Positions 1 through 9,444 of a stretch of DNA of 64,000 nucleotides are shown in pieces. The position numbers and the translations under genes were made by a program. The stretch is taken from contig JAFGNV010000187.1 of the NCBI GenBank assembly GCA_016926805.1, positions 1 through 64,000 of the forward strand. The letters are read 5' to 3'. Numbering within the stretch: position 1 is the first letter of the stretch; each line of letters opens with the position of its first letter. Below the pieces are notes generated by a model. It did no database searches and had not been told where the DNA came from. It saw nothing but the letters and a program-made list of their open reading frames with translations. The DNA is from Anaerolineae bacterium. GTDB taxonomy: Bacteria; Chloroflexota; Anaerolineae; 4572-78; J111.

Positions 1-2295
1 CAGACCGAAGGCACTGACCCAACAACGGTCACCGCTGTGGCAGGTGTGGATACCGATGCCGGCAATGACGGCTACTACCTGCCAGCCGACCTGACCATCA
101 CCAAATCAGGCCAGCCGGGTATCGTGATGGCCGGGGACGTGCTCACCTATACCCTGGTTTACACCAACCTCAGCTCGGCAGACGCGCAAGACGTATATAT
201 CACCGATACCTTGCCGGTGAGCGTCACTTTTGGCAGCGTGGTCAGCGAGAATCCCTCCATCAGTGGGCCGACTGTAGCCGGCCGTTTTCTGACCTGGTTC
301 ACGCCCACCCTCGCGGCCAGTGTCTCCGGGCAGATTGTGTTTACGGTTACAACCAATGCCGATGCCAACCCATTTGTTTACAATACCGTGGTCATCACCA
401 CTACCACTCCCGACAGCAATCCTGACAATAACGATGATGATGAAATCACTTTTGTCTCGGTGCCAGGCCAATCCGATTTGGCCATCAGTAAATCGGTTAA
501 TCCCAATGTGGTTGTCGCCGGTCAGGTGATTACCTACACCTTAATCTATGGCAACAATGGCATCGCCGAGGCTCAGGCCGTTTATATCACCGACACTTTG
601 CCTGCCGGCGTCACTTTTGGCGGGGTGGTCAGCGAGAATCCGGCCCTGAGCGGCCCCACCCAAACCGGGCAAAGTCTCACCTGGCACACGCCCACGTTGA
701 CAATCGGCGCGTCGGGCAGCATTGTCTTCACCGCAACGGTTAATAGCGGCGTGAGCGGAACCATCACCAACATGGTCTCCATCACCACCACCACCCCGGA
801 CAGCGATCCGACGAACAACCAGGATGACGCGCCGACGACCGTGCCAACACCCGGCCTGCTGCTGACGCCCGATAATAGCGGCGTCGGCCAGCCCGGTCAA
901 ACGTTGACCTACACCCACATTCTGACCAACACTGGCGACATTACCGATACCTACCTCATCACCTGGACGTATACCAACGGCTTCACCACCACGGTGAATA
1001 CCACCAGTGTGACCCTGCCGCCGGGCGGCAGCACGGTGCTGACCGTGCCCGTGACCATCCCCCCGACGGCCACCAGCGGCGACACCAGCACGGCCACTAT
1101 CACCGCAACCTCAACGGTCAATCCGGGTCTGCACGACACGGTGTACGACACGACAACCGTGGAAACGCCCGGCATGGTGGTTGAAAAACTGGTCAGCCTG
1201 GCCCGGGTTGCCCCGCACCAAGAGGTGACTTACACCATCCGTATCACCAACACCGGCGACATCACCTTGACCACAGTGCGAGTGGTGGATACCTTGCCGC
1301 CAGGTTTTACCTACGTGGCTGGCAGCGGTGTCCCCACGCCCGATAGCATAACCGGCGGACAATTGGTATGGAACGATGCCAGCGCCGGCGCAGGTCTAAC
1401 ACCGGGACAAACCACCGACGTTATTTTTAGAGCGACCATGCCGACCACCACCGATACCTACATCAACACCGCGGCCGTCACCGGCACGCATCCCACCGGC
1501 GTTATCACCGACAGCGACACCGCGCCGGTAGTTGTGACCGACCCGGCGGTAGAGGTCGCCAAAAATACGGTGCCCCCCGGTGCGACAGACGGGTTGATCA
1601 CCTTCACCATTCGCATTACCAACATCGGCCCCAGCACCCTAAATCAGGTGCCGCTGGTTGACCACTTTACCGGCCCGGTGGTATACGTTGGTGGAAGTCC
1701 AGCAGCCGATACGGTGGATAACGTCAATCAAGTAGTGGATTGGGATGATTTAACCGTCAATTTTGGCCGTGATCTGGCCCCCAACCAATCATTTGTGCTT
1801 ACCACCGTCTTTTCGTTGACCACCCATAGCACTACCTTTACCATGACCAACGTGGCCACCGTCACCAACGCACTGGATGTTTATAGCAATACGGCCAACG
1901 ATGACAGCGACGCCGCGCTGGTCGTCAACCAGCCCACGGCCATCCAACTGCTCTACTTCAACGCCGTTCGGTCGGGGGCCTGGGTCAATTTGAACTGGGC
2001 CACGGCCGTGGAACTTGACAACTACGGCTTCCGCCTGCTGCGCAGCGCCACCGGCTCTTTGGCCGACGCCACTGAGATTGCCTTTGTGCCTGGCCAGGGT
2101 TACGGCACGGCCAGCGGGGCCACGTACACCTTTACCGATAAAACTGCGGCCGCCGACCAAGCTTATACCTACTGGCTGGTGGATGTAGACGTGAATGGCG
2201 TGGAAACGCGCCATAACCCGGTGACGGTTGACGTGGTGGATATTGACCAGGGCGGCAATCACACCATCTTCCTGCCGCTCATCTTCAAACACTAA
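1..2295 (+). CDS. DUF11-repeat secreted/surface protein, 5'-truncated by window edge
   Basis: Frame is open from base 1 (QTEGTDPTTVTAVAG...). Several DUF11-type repeats (LTITKSGQPGIVMAGDVLTYTLVYTN, LAISKSVNPNVVVAGQVITYTLIYGN). C-terminus ends HTIFLPLIFKH. Confidence 0.9.
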   Translation, partial: QTEGTDPTTVTAVAGVDTDAGNDGYYLPADLTITKSGQPGIVMAGDVLTYTLVYTNLSSADAQDVYITDTLPVSVTFGSVVSENPSISGPTVAGRFLTWFTPTLAASVSGQIVFTVTTNADANPFVYNTVVITTTTPDSNPDNNDDDEITFVSVPGQSDLAISKSVNPNVVVAGQVITYTLIYGNNGIAEAQAVYITDTLPAGVTFGGVVSENPALSGPTQTGQSLTWHTPTLTIGASGSIVFTATVNSGVSGTITNMVSITTTTPDSDPTNNQDDAPTTVPTPGLLLTPDNSGVGQPGQTLTYTHILTNTGDITDTYLITWTYTNGFTTTVNTTSVTLPPGGSTVLTVPVTIPPTATSGDTSTATITATSTVNPGLHDTVYDTTTVETPGMVVEKLVSLARVAPHQEVTYTIRITNTGDITLTTVRVVDTLPPGFTYVAGSGVPTPDSITGGQLVWNDASAGAGLTPGQTTDVIFRATMPTTTDTYINTAAVTGTHPTGVITDSDTAPVVVTDPAVEVAKNTVPPGATDGLITFTIRITNIGPSTLNQVPLVDHFTGPVVYVGGSPAADTVDNVNQVVDWDDLTVNFGRDLAPNQSFVLTTVFSLTTHSTTFTMTNVATVTNALDVYSNTANDDSDAALVVNQPTAIQLLYFNAVRSGAWVNLNWATAVELDNYGFRLLRSATGSLADATEIAFVPGQGYGTASGATYTFTDKTAAADQAYTYWLVDVDVNGVETRHNPVTVDVVDIDQGGNHTIFLPLIFKH

Positions 2296-2304
2296 AAGGC
2301 AGTC

Positions 2305-2340
2305 GCGCGCGGAGGGGGCAGATCTGCCCCCTCCGCGCGC
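2305..2340. terminator. Perfect 36-bp GC-rich palindrome just downstream of the DUF11 gene; probable terminator or cruciform
   Basis: gcgcgcggagggggcaga/tctgccccctccgcgcgc, self-complementary over 36 bp with no loop, 10 bp after the stop codon. Confidence 0.55.
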
Positions 2341-2393
2341 CGGATCAAAACCGGGGAGGGTGCAAAGGGATGCGTCCCAATTTTTAGACCAAA

Positions 2394-2426
2394 AGACCCC
2401 AGGAGTTTCAAAAACCCCTGGGGTCT
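2394..2426. repeat. REP-like intergenic palindrome
   Basis: agaccccagg ... cctggggtct, 10-bp perfect arms with a 13-nt AT-rich centre. Confidence 0.5.
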
Positions 2427-2469
2427 GCCAAAAATCTGAGACAAACCCAGCCCAAAGTGGATCATTGAC

Positions 2470-5412
2470 ATGCGTCAAAAATACGGGTTAATAATAGGCA
2501 TTATCTTTCTGATAGGATACGTTTGGCCGCAGCCGGCCCTGGCGCAAGAACCGGGGCCGGTTGTGCTAGAGGCGACGGCGCAGGGACTTAGTTTAACCTG
2601 GACGCCGCCGGCCTACAGCCTGACCACGGTTGAGTTTGAGGGGCAGGTCTACAGCCAATTGCGCCTGCCAGACTTAATCTCGGCGGGACAACCCGGCTCG
2701 CCCGAACTGCCTCTTTACAGCGGTTTGATTGGCCTGCCGCCCACCGGCGGCGCGCACCTGCACCTGAGCGAGGTCGAACGTGAGGTGGTAGCTCTACCGC
2801 ACCCGGTCTGGCCCGCCTCCACGCCGCAGCCTGTCTTTTTTGCCAACTCCTCGGTCCCGCCTGTTGGCGGCTCCACCACCCACCGGCCCGATCCGACCCT
2901 TTACGCCACCAACAGCTTTTACCCGCCCCACATCGCCGAGCTGGGGCCGGTAGAACAAATGCGTGACCATCGCCTGGCCCGGCTGGTCATCCACCCCCTG
3001 CGGGTCAACCCGGCCAGCGGCCAGATGGAGGTCATTCGCCGCCTGCGCCTGGAGATTACCTTTGACCAACCCGGCCCGGCGCTCAACGGTTTGGCCGCTC
3101 AAGCCAGGCCAAATCCGTTTGACCGCGCCCTGGCCGCCACACTCATCAACCCCCAAGCCAGCCAATGGACAATCTCCCGGCCCACGCCGGGTTTATCCGC
3201 CACCTCGGTTGGCGCGCTGGCGGAGACAGACCTGTTCAAAATCACGGTCAATACCCCCGGTCTGTATGTTTTAACCTACAATGACCTGTTGACGGCCGGC
3301 CTGCCGGTGGCTACGTTGGACCCGCGTACCTTGCAGGTCAGCCACGGTTGGCCACGCCAGGAGGTAGCAATTTGGATTGAAGGCGAAAACGACGGCGCGT
3401 TTAATCCCGGCGACCGGCTGCTGTTTTATGCCGAACCCGCGTTTAGCCGTTTTGTTGACTACGATGTCTATTTTTTGAGTTATGGACAGGGGACGGGCCG
3501 GCGTATGGATAGCCGTTCGGCCAACCCGACCGGTCTGCCGCCGGGCGTGGCCTGGCGCACTGCTGTGGCCGAAACCAATCAATTTTACGAACCGTACTAT
3601 CCAGGCCGCGATGGCGATTACTGGTATTGGGACAATCTACGCCGGCCTGACATCGCTGCGGCCACTTATGCGCTACCGGTCGAGGCGCCCCTGACTTCCG
3701 GCCCCGTGGCCACGCTGACCCTTTGGCTGCAAAGTTACACCGACCCCGTGCAAAATCCCGACCACCGGCTGGCCGTCTCATTAAACAGCACTGCCCTGGG
3801 CGAGCACACGTGGAACGGCAGCCAGGCCCTCACGGTCACCTTAACTGCGCCGTCCGGCCTGTTGGTCAACGGAACCAACCAAATCGGCCTGTCGCTGCCG
3901 GGGTTGAGCGGGGTAACGGTCGAAGGTACGTGGTTTGATGCGCTATCGCTGACATATCCCACCGGCCAAGCCGGGGCAGGTCAGCTTATTTTTCAGGGCC
4001 AGGCCGGGACAAAAGCTTACACTTTGACCCAGTGGTCTGAGGCTAATTTCCACGTTTACGACATTACCGACCCGGCCAATCCCCACCGTTTGAGCGATTA
4101 CGTGGTCACTCCCCAGGGGGCAAATTATAGCCTGACCCTCGGCGATGCCGGGCCGGACGCAGCCCGCTATTTGGTTGCGCCCAACAGTCGCTTAAAATCG
4201 CCCCAGGCCATCACCCCGGCGGCAATTCTGAGCGACCCGCCGGAGGGCGCGGATTATATTATTATCACCCACGCCAACTTTGCCGCCGCCGTGGCGCCCC
4301 TGGCCGCGCACCGGGCCGGGCAGGGTCTGCGCATGGCCACGATAGACGTGCAGGCAATTTACGATACCTTTGGCGAGGGGCGCATGGACCCGGCGGCGAT
4401 CAAAAACTTTTTGTCGCACGCCTACACCACCTGGCCCTCGCCCGCGCCTGCCTACGTGCTGTTGGTGGGCGACGGCAGTTATGATTTTAAAAATTATAGC
4501 GGCTATAACCCGTCCACTTTTATCCCGCCCTACCTGGCTCATGTTGACCCCTGGTGGGGCGAAACCGCGTCGGATCATCAATTTGTCACCCTGAGCGGCG
4601 CTGACCCTCTGCCGGAATTATCGATTGGCCGCCTGGCCGTCAACACCCCGGCCCAGGCCGCGACGGTGGTGGACAAAATCATTCATTACGAAACCAATCC
4701 CACGCCCGGCGAGTGGAACGCCCGCCAGTTGTTTGTGGCCGATAACGACGAACCTGCCTACAATCTTTATTTTCACGCCGACTCAGACCAGGGTTATAGT
4801 CAAGTTAATCCACCGTTTGTGGGGCAGCGCTTTTACTACAGCGACAGGGCTGGCAACCCAACCTACATTTACACCGACCCCAATACCCTACGCTCGGCCT
4901 TGTTGAACAGCATTAATTACGGCGCCAATTTAATTACCTTTAACGGGCACAGTTCGTGGCTGCAATGGGCGGTTGAGGGCATTTTACGCTATTATCCGCC
5001 ACCCTATACCGGGCCAAATGATTTGACCTCACTGCACAATCAATACCGGCTGCCGATAGTGCTGGAAATGACCTGCTTTACCGGCTCGTTCCACCGGCCC
5101 GAGGTGGCTACTTTAGATGAAAGCCTGCTGAATTTAGCGGGAGGTGGCGCGGTGGCGGTGTGGGGCAGCACGGGCCTGGGCGTCTCAACCGGGCACGTAT
5201 CGCTGCAACATGGATTTTATCAGGCGGCTTATACTCAAGGCAAAACCCAACTGGGCGCAGCCACCCTGGCCGGTCAGATGGAATTATATGCCACCGGGCT
5301 GCACCAAGATTTGCTCGACACCTTTATGTTATTCGGCGACCCGGCCTTGGCTATCAACCTGACCATCATACCTCTGCCCAACCGGGTTTATCTGCCGATT
5401 GTTTTCCGTTGA
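2470..5412 (+). CDS. Gingipain-like C25 family cysteine peptidase, secreted
   Basis: Signal peptide (LIIGIIFLIGYVWPQPALAQ), C25 propeptide-like N-terminal region, catalytic-type motifs NGHSSW and EMTCFTGSF, C-terminal NRVYLPIVFR. Confidence 0.88.
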   Translation: MRQKYGLIIGIIFLIGYVWPQPALAQEPGPVVLEATAQGLSLTWTPPAYSLTTVEFEGQVYSQLRLPDLISAGQPGSPELPLYSGLIGLPPTGGAHLHLSEVEREVVALPHPVWPASTPQPVFFANSSVPPVGGSTTHRPDPTLYATNSFYPPHIAELGPVEQMRDHRLARLVIHPLRVNPASGQMEVIRRLRLEITFDQPGPALNGLAAQARPNPFDRALAATLINPQASQWTISRPTPGLSATSVGALAETDLFKITVNTPGLYVLTYNDLLTAGLPVATLDPRTLQVSHGWPRQEVAIWIEGENDGAFNPGDRLLFYAEPAFSRFVDYDVYFLSYGQGTGRRMDSRSANPTGLPPGVAWRTAVAETNQFYEPYYPGRDGDYWYWDNLRRPDIAAATYALPVEAPLTSGPVATLTLWLQSYTDPVQNPDHRLAVSLNSTALGEHTWNGSQALTVTLTAPSGLLVNGTNQIGLSLPGLSGVTVEGTWFDALSLTYPTGQAGAGQLIFQGQAGTKAYTLTQWSEANFHVYDITDPANPHRLSDYVVTPQGANYSLTLGDAGPDAARYLVAPNSRLKSPQAITPAAILSDPPEGADYIIITHANFAAAVAPLAAHRAGQGLRMATIDVQAIYDTFGEGRMDPAAIKNFLSHAYTTWPSPAPAYVLLVGDGSYDFKNYSGYNPSTFIPPYLAHVDPWWGETASDHQFVTLSGADPLPELSIGRLAVNTPAQAATVVDKIIHYETNPTPGEWNARQLFVADNDEPAYNLYFHADSDQGYSQVNPPFVGQRFYYSDRAGNPTYIYTDPNTLRSALLNSINYGANLITFNGHSSWLQWAVEGILRYYPPPYTGPNDLTSLHNQYRLPIVLEMTCFTGSFHRPEVATLDESLLNLAGGGAVAVWGSTGLGVSTGHVSLQHGFYQAAYTQGKTQLGAATLAGQMELYATGLHQDLLDTFMLFGDPALAINLTIIPLPNRVYLPIVFR

Positions 5413-5505
5413 AATTATTCTCCGCCCCCCAAAATTCATTAATCAATGTTAGCCGAAAATTCGGCTTGCCGGGCCGTGGCCTTACGCCTCTTCAAGCCTG
5501 CAATT

Positions 5506-6579
5506 TTAGGTGGGCAAAAAGAAGAAGGCCACCCCCAAGATAAAGTACACGGCCAGAAGCTGCGCCCCTTCCAACCAATTTGTCTCCCCATCCAGTGAAA
5601 CCAGGGTGGCCACGAGAACCGCCACAATGACCGCCAGCAATTCAAATTGGTTAAAAACCAGGTTCAACGGTTGGCCAAACGCCAGGCTGATGAACACCAG
5701 CAGCGGCGCTACAAACAGCGCAATTTGCAGGCTAGAACCCAGGGCAATCTCCAGACTCAATTCCATCTGGTTCTTCAGCGCCACCTGCACCGCCACCAGG
5801 TGTTCGGCCACATTGCCAATGATGGGAATGAGGATGATGCCCAGGAAGAACTCGCTCAAACCGGAGGCGACCATCACCGCATCCACCGTATGTACCAGGA
5901 TTTCACTCAGCCAGACCACAGCCGCGGTAGAGACCGCCAACACCACCACTGCTGTTTTCAGCGGCCAGCACGGCGCTTCTGCGGACGCGGTCGGGGTCAG
6001 CGCACTCGCGGTGGCACGCAAGCTGAAGATCAACCCCAGCCCATAGAGCACCATCATCACCCCCGCCACGCCCAGGCTAATGGCTTCGCTGGTCATGGCC
6101 GGCAGACTCTGGCCGCTGAGAGTGTGGTTAAACACGGAGGGCACCGTGAGCGCGACCACAGCGAGAACCAGCATAGTGGCATTCGTGGCCGCGTGCACCC
6201 GATCGAAGCGCTGGGTGCCATTCTTCAGACCGCCTAACAAAAGGCTGAAGCCCATCACCAACAGCAAGTTGCCGATGATCGAGCCGGTGATCGAGGCCTT
6301 GACCAACTCCAATAAGCCGGCCTTGATAGCCACAATAGTGATAATCAATTCGGCTGCATTGCCGAGGGTTGCATTGAGCAAGCCCCCAATCTTTGGACCG
6401 GTGACAACAGACAGCGCCTCGGTTGCCTCACCGATGAGGCCGGCCAGGGGAATGAGGCCTACACATGCGGCGATGAAATTAAAGGTGGGATGCGCCCCCA
6501 GGAGGCTGCCCAGTACAGCGAGAGGAAAGCCGAGCAACAAATAATATGATGGCTTGATCATTTTTAAAGCCTTCAGCAC
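5506..6579 (-). CDS. cax: Calcium/proton exchanger (CaCA/Cax family)
   Basis: Two alpha-repeat motifs (GEATEALSVVTGPKIGGLLNATLGNAAELIITI; IIGNVAEHLVAVQVALKNQMELSLEIALGSSLQIALFVAP) and a multi-TM profile. Confidence 0.92.
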   Translation of the reverse strand: MLKALKMIKPSYYLLLGFPLAVLGSLLGAHPTFNFIAACVGLIPLAGLIGEATEALSVVTGPKIGGLLNATLGNAAELIITIVAIKAGLLELVKASITGSIIGNLLLVMGFSLLLGGLKNGTQRFDRVHAATNATMLVLAVVALTVPSVFNHTLSGQSLPAMTSEAISLGVAGVMMVLYGLGLIFSLRATASALTPTASAEAPCWPLKTAVVVLAVSTAAVVWLSEILVHTVDAVMVASGLSEFFLGIILIPIIGNVAEHLVAVQVALKNQMELSLEIALGSSLQIALFVAPLLVFISLAFGQPLNLVFNQFELLAVIVAVLVATLVSLDGETNWLEGAQLLAVYFILGVAFFFLPT

Positions 6580-6625
6580 TAGCTTCTCCTTAAGCTCATC
6601 GGCCTTTTTGCCAATTTCTCGGCCG

Positions 6626-6655
6626 ATTATACCCCCTTATCCTCTCCCCGGTCAA
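6626..6655 (-). promoter_or_regulatory. Sigma70-type promoter for cax
   Basis: On the minus strand TTGACC-18 bp-TATAAT, upstream of the cax start. Confidence 0.55.
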
Positions 6656-7157
6656 TGTCATCGATAACAACTATCGCCAGCTAAGAGATCGACTCCATCC
6701 CGTCCCTTCGCGGGCAGTCGCCGGGTTTTCACAGCTTTTTGAGAGTTTATATTTATCCGGCCGGTGGCGATGAAAGGCTTTGCTCAAGATAAAAAACCAA
6801 CCATCCTTCAGCAGTTTCTTCCAGGCGAAGTTGTAGAGTCTGGCCCGGCAGGCCCAGATTTAAAATGAGCAGTGCCATCTGCGCCAGTCGGACTTTAAAA
6901 AGATGCCAGGCTATCACTATATCGCGGTTATAACGCTTGAAAACTGGGAGGGCCGTTGAGTTTTTTCAATTCTTGTGCTAAAGTGAAAACAGGTTTTGTA
7001 GTTCAATGGAGTCTTACTACAACCAGCCCCCTAACAGCGGCTTTCTGAGAAGCCAACTATAACTCTGGTTACGCGGTAGTTGGGCCAGGGAACGCCGGGT
7101 TTGTTGGGCCGCAGTAAATTGATGGGTCACTCTGGCGTGAGGAAACAGAACAAGCTT

Positions 7158-9194
7158 ATGAATCAAAAAAACGAAGATGGATACGAACTGTGGTTACGTT
7201 ATCGCCGGGTGGACAACCCGGATCGATTGAGACAGTACCGCCAGGCAATCAGCCGGGCGACAGTCCTCGGCGCAAGTGAGACCGCCGAGATTATCCGACG
7301 CGAACTGGGGCGGGCTTTACCGGCCTTGTTGGACAGGGCGGTGCCACTCTCGGAGCAACGGCCAACCGGCAATGCCCTGGTGGTAGGCACGGCTGGTGAC
7401 CTGAAGCCCCTCGGCGTAAGCATACCCCAGGTTCAACGCCAGAACCTGGGCGAAGAAGGATTTCTCATCCGTTCCCATCAGGCAGGTGGTGACACCTGGA
7501 TTGTGATTACGGGCAACGCCGAAACGACCCTGCTGACCGGCGCATTTCATTTTCTACGCCTGCTCCAGACCCACCAAAACATCGATAACTTAAATATTTT
7601 GAGCCGTCCCCGGATTCGCCACCGCCTCCTTGCTCACTGGGACAATCTCGACGGCTCAATCGAGCGCGGCTATGCGGGCCAATCTCTGTGGCAGTGGGCC
7701 GAACTGCCAGAAACCATAGACCCTCGCTACCACGACTACGCCCGGGCCTGCGCATCTATTGGCCTCAACGGCGCTTGTCTGAATAATGTCAATGCCCAGG
7801 CTCAAAGCCTAACCACCGCTTACCTGGAAAAAGTGGCGGCACTGACCGATGTCTTCCGGCCCTACGGCATGCGGGTTTACCTGTCGCCGGTTTTTTCTGC
7901 GCCAATGCAACTCGGCGGCCTGCCCACCGCCGACCCACGAGACCCGGCCGTCACCAAGTGGTGGCAGAAAAAAGTGGACGAAATTTACCGCCTGATTCCC
8001 GATTTTGGCGGATTCCAGGTGAAGGCCAATTCGGAGGGCCAGCCGGGGCCGCAGGACTATGGCGCCAACCACGACGACGGGGCCAATATGCTAGCCGAGG
8101 CACTGGCACCACACGGGGGTATATTGCTGTGGCGGGCCTTTGTTTATGATGTCAGTGTTGACCAGGACCGGGCCAAGTGCGCCAACAAGGAGTTTGAACC
8201 GCTGGATGGCAAGTTCCGGCCCAACGTTTTGGTGCAGGCCAAAAACGGCCCCATTGATTTCCAACCCAGAGAACCCTTCCACCCCCTCTTTGGGGCCATG
8301 CCACAAACACCGCTGGCCCTGGAAGTGCAGATTACCCAGGAATATCTGGGCCAATCGATTCACCTGGTATATCTGGCCGACATGTGGAAGGAAGTGTTGG
8401 ATGCAGACACCTATGCCAGGGGACCAGGCTCAACCGTGGCTAAAATTGTGGATGGCTCAGTATTTGGACACAATACATCGTGCATTGTGGGGGTGGCCAA
8501 TACCGGCTCAGATCGGAACTGGTGCGGCCATCATTTCTCTCAGGCCAACTGGTACGTCTTTGGCCGCCTGGCCTGGGACCACCAATTGAGCACGGAAACC
8601 ATCACCGAGGAATGGGTGCGGCTGACCTGGTCGAACGACCCGCTTGTTCTGCAATCCATCAAACCCATGCTGCACGGCTCCTGGCCCGCCTGCATTGACT
8701 ATATGACTCCCCTGGGTTTGCACCACATCATGCAAGAAGGCCATCACTACGGCCCCGACCCGGCCTTTAACAGCGCCCCGCGCCAAGACTGGAACTGCGT
8801 ATACTATCATCGGGCCGATAGGGAGGGCATTGGTTTTGACCGCAGCAGCAGCGGGAGTAACGCCGTCGGCCAGTATCACCCCCCGCTGCGGGAGCAGTTT
8901 GGCAATCTGACCACCTGCCCCGAAAAATATTTGTTGTGGTTTCATCATGTGCCCTGGACCCATCGCCTCCAATCTGGGCGAACGCTTTGGGAAGAAATGC
9001 AACATCGGTATGATGAAGGCGTGGCCTTTGTGGAAAAGATGGTGGACATCTGGCAGGGTTTGCAGGCCACCATTGATTCCCAGCGTCACCAACACGTCAG
9101 CCAACGATTGGCCCAACAACTCGAAAACGCCCGTAAATGGCGAGAAGTCTGTCTCAATTACTTCGGGCAATTTGTCAGCGGTGAGGATACCTGA
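7158..9194 (+). CDS. aguA: Alpha-glucuronidase, GH67
   Basis: GH67-like throughout (ELWLRYRRV..., KANSEGQPGPQDYGANHDDGANMLA, DFQPREPFHPLFGAMPQTPLALEVQITQEYLGQ, VGVANTGSDRNWCGHHFSQANWYVFGRLAWD). ATG at 7158 preferred over the ORF start at 7080. Confidence 0.92.
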   Translation: MNQKNEDGYELWLRYRRVDNPDRLRQYRQAISRATVLGASETAEIIRRELGRALPALLDRAVPLSEQRPTGNALVVGTAGDLKPLGVSIPQVQRQNLGEEGFLIRSHQAGGDTWIVITGNAETTLLTGAFHFLRLLQTHQNIDNLNILSRPRIRHRLLAHWDNLDGSIERGYAGQSLWQWAELPETIDPRYHDYARACASIGLNGACLNNVNAQAQSLTTAYLEKVAALTDVFRPYGMRVYLSPVFSAPMQLGGLPTADPRDPAVTKWWQKKVDEIYRLIPDFGGFQVKANSEGQPGPQDYGANHDDGANMLAEALAPHGGILLWRAFVYDVSVDQDRAKCANKEFEPLDGKFRPNVLVQAKNGPIDFQPREPFHPLFGAMPQTPLALEVQITQEYLGQSIHLVYLADMWKEVLDADTYARGPGSTVAKIVDGSVFGHNTSCIVGVANTGSDRNWCGHHFSQANWYVFGRLAWDHQLSTETITEEWVRLTWSNDPLVLQSIKPMLHGSWPACIDYMTPLGLHHIMQEGHHYGPDPAFNSAPRQDWNCVYYHRADREGIGFDRSSSGSNAVGQYHPPLREQFGNLTTCPEKYLLWFHHVPWTHRLQSGRTLWEEMQHRYDEGVAFVEKMVDIWQGLQATIDSQRHQHVSQRLAQQLENARKWREVCLNYFGQFVSGEDT

Positions 9195-9444
9195 CAACAG
9201 ATAGGGACTTCTCCCCGCTCTCTCGCCACCCAGATCCGCCTGGTCGCCCAATCCGCCCCCACACGCCAACTGCCATCGACGCCGTGGTAGTAATGCTCCC
9301 CAACGATAGTAGCGATACACCCGAGGTTCTCCTGGAAATCAAGCCCAGAATGTGGGAGGTGGTTCCAGACCAGACGGCCCAATTTGTGATTGCAATTAGG
9401 TGATTTTTTTACAGGGTCTGTAAAATTTCTCCTTACCAAAATGG

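Noticed and set aside
1789-2478. 229-aa minus-strand ORF overlapping the DUF11 gene and the palindromes
   Set aside because: Reads through palindromic intergenic DNA and antisense of a DUF11 gene; no domain evidence.
6580-7157. Possible metal-sensing riboswitch upstream of cax
   Set aside because: No convincing match to motifs I can recall (for example yybP-ykoY); only a promoter could be supported.
8508-9320. 270-aa minus-strand ORF antisense to the GH67 gene
   Set aside because: Shadow ORF of a convincing GH67 gene; no family features.
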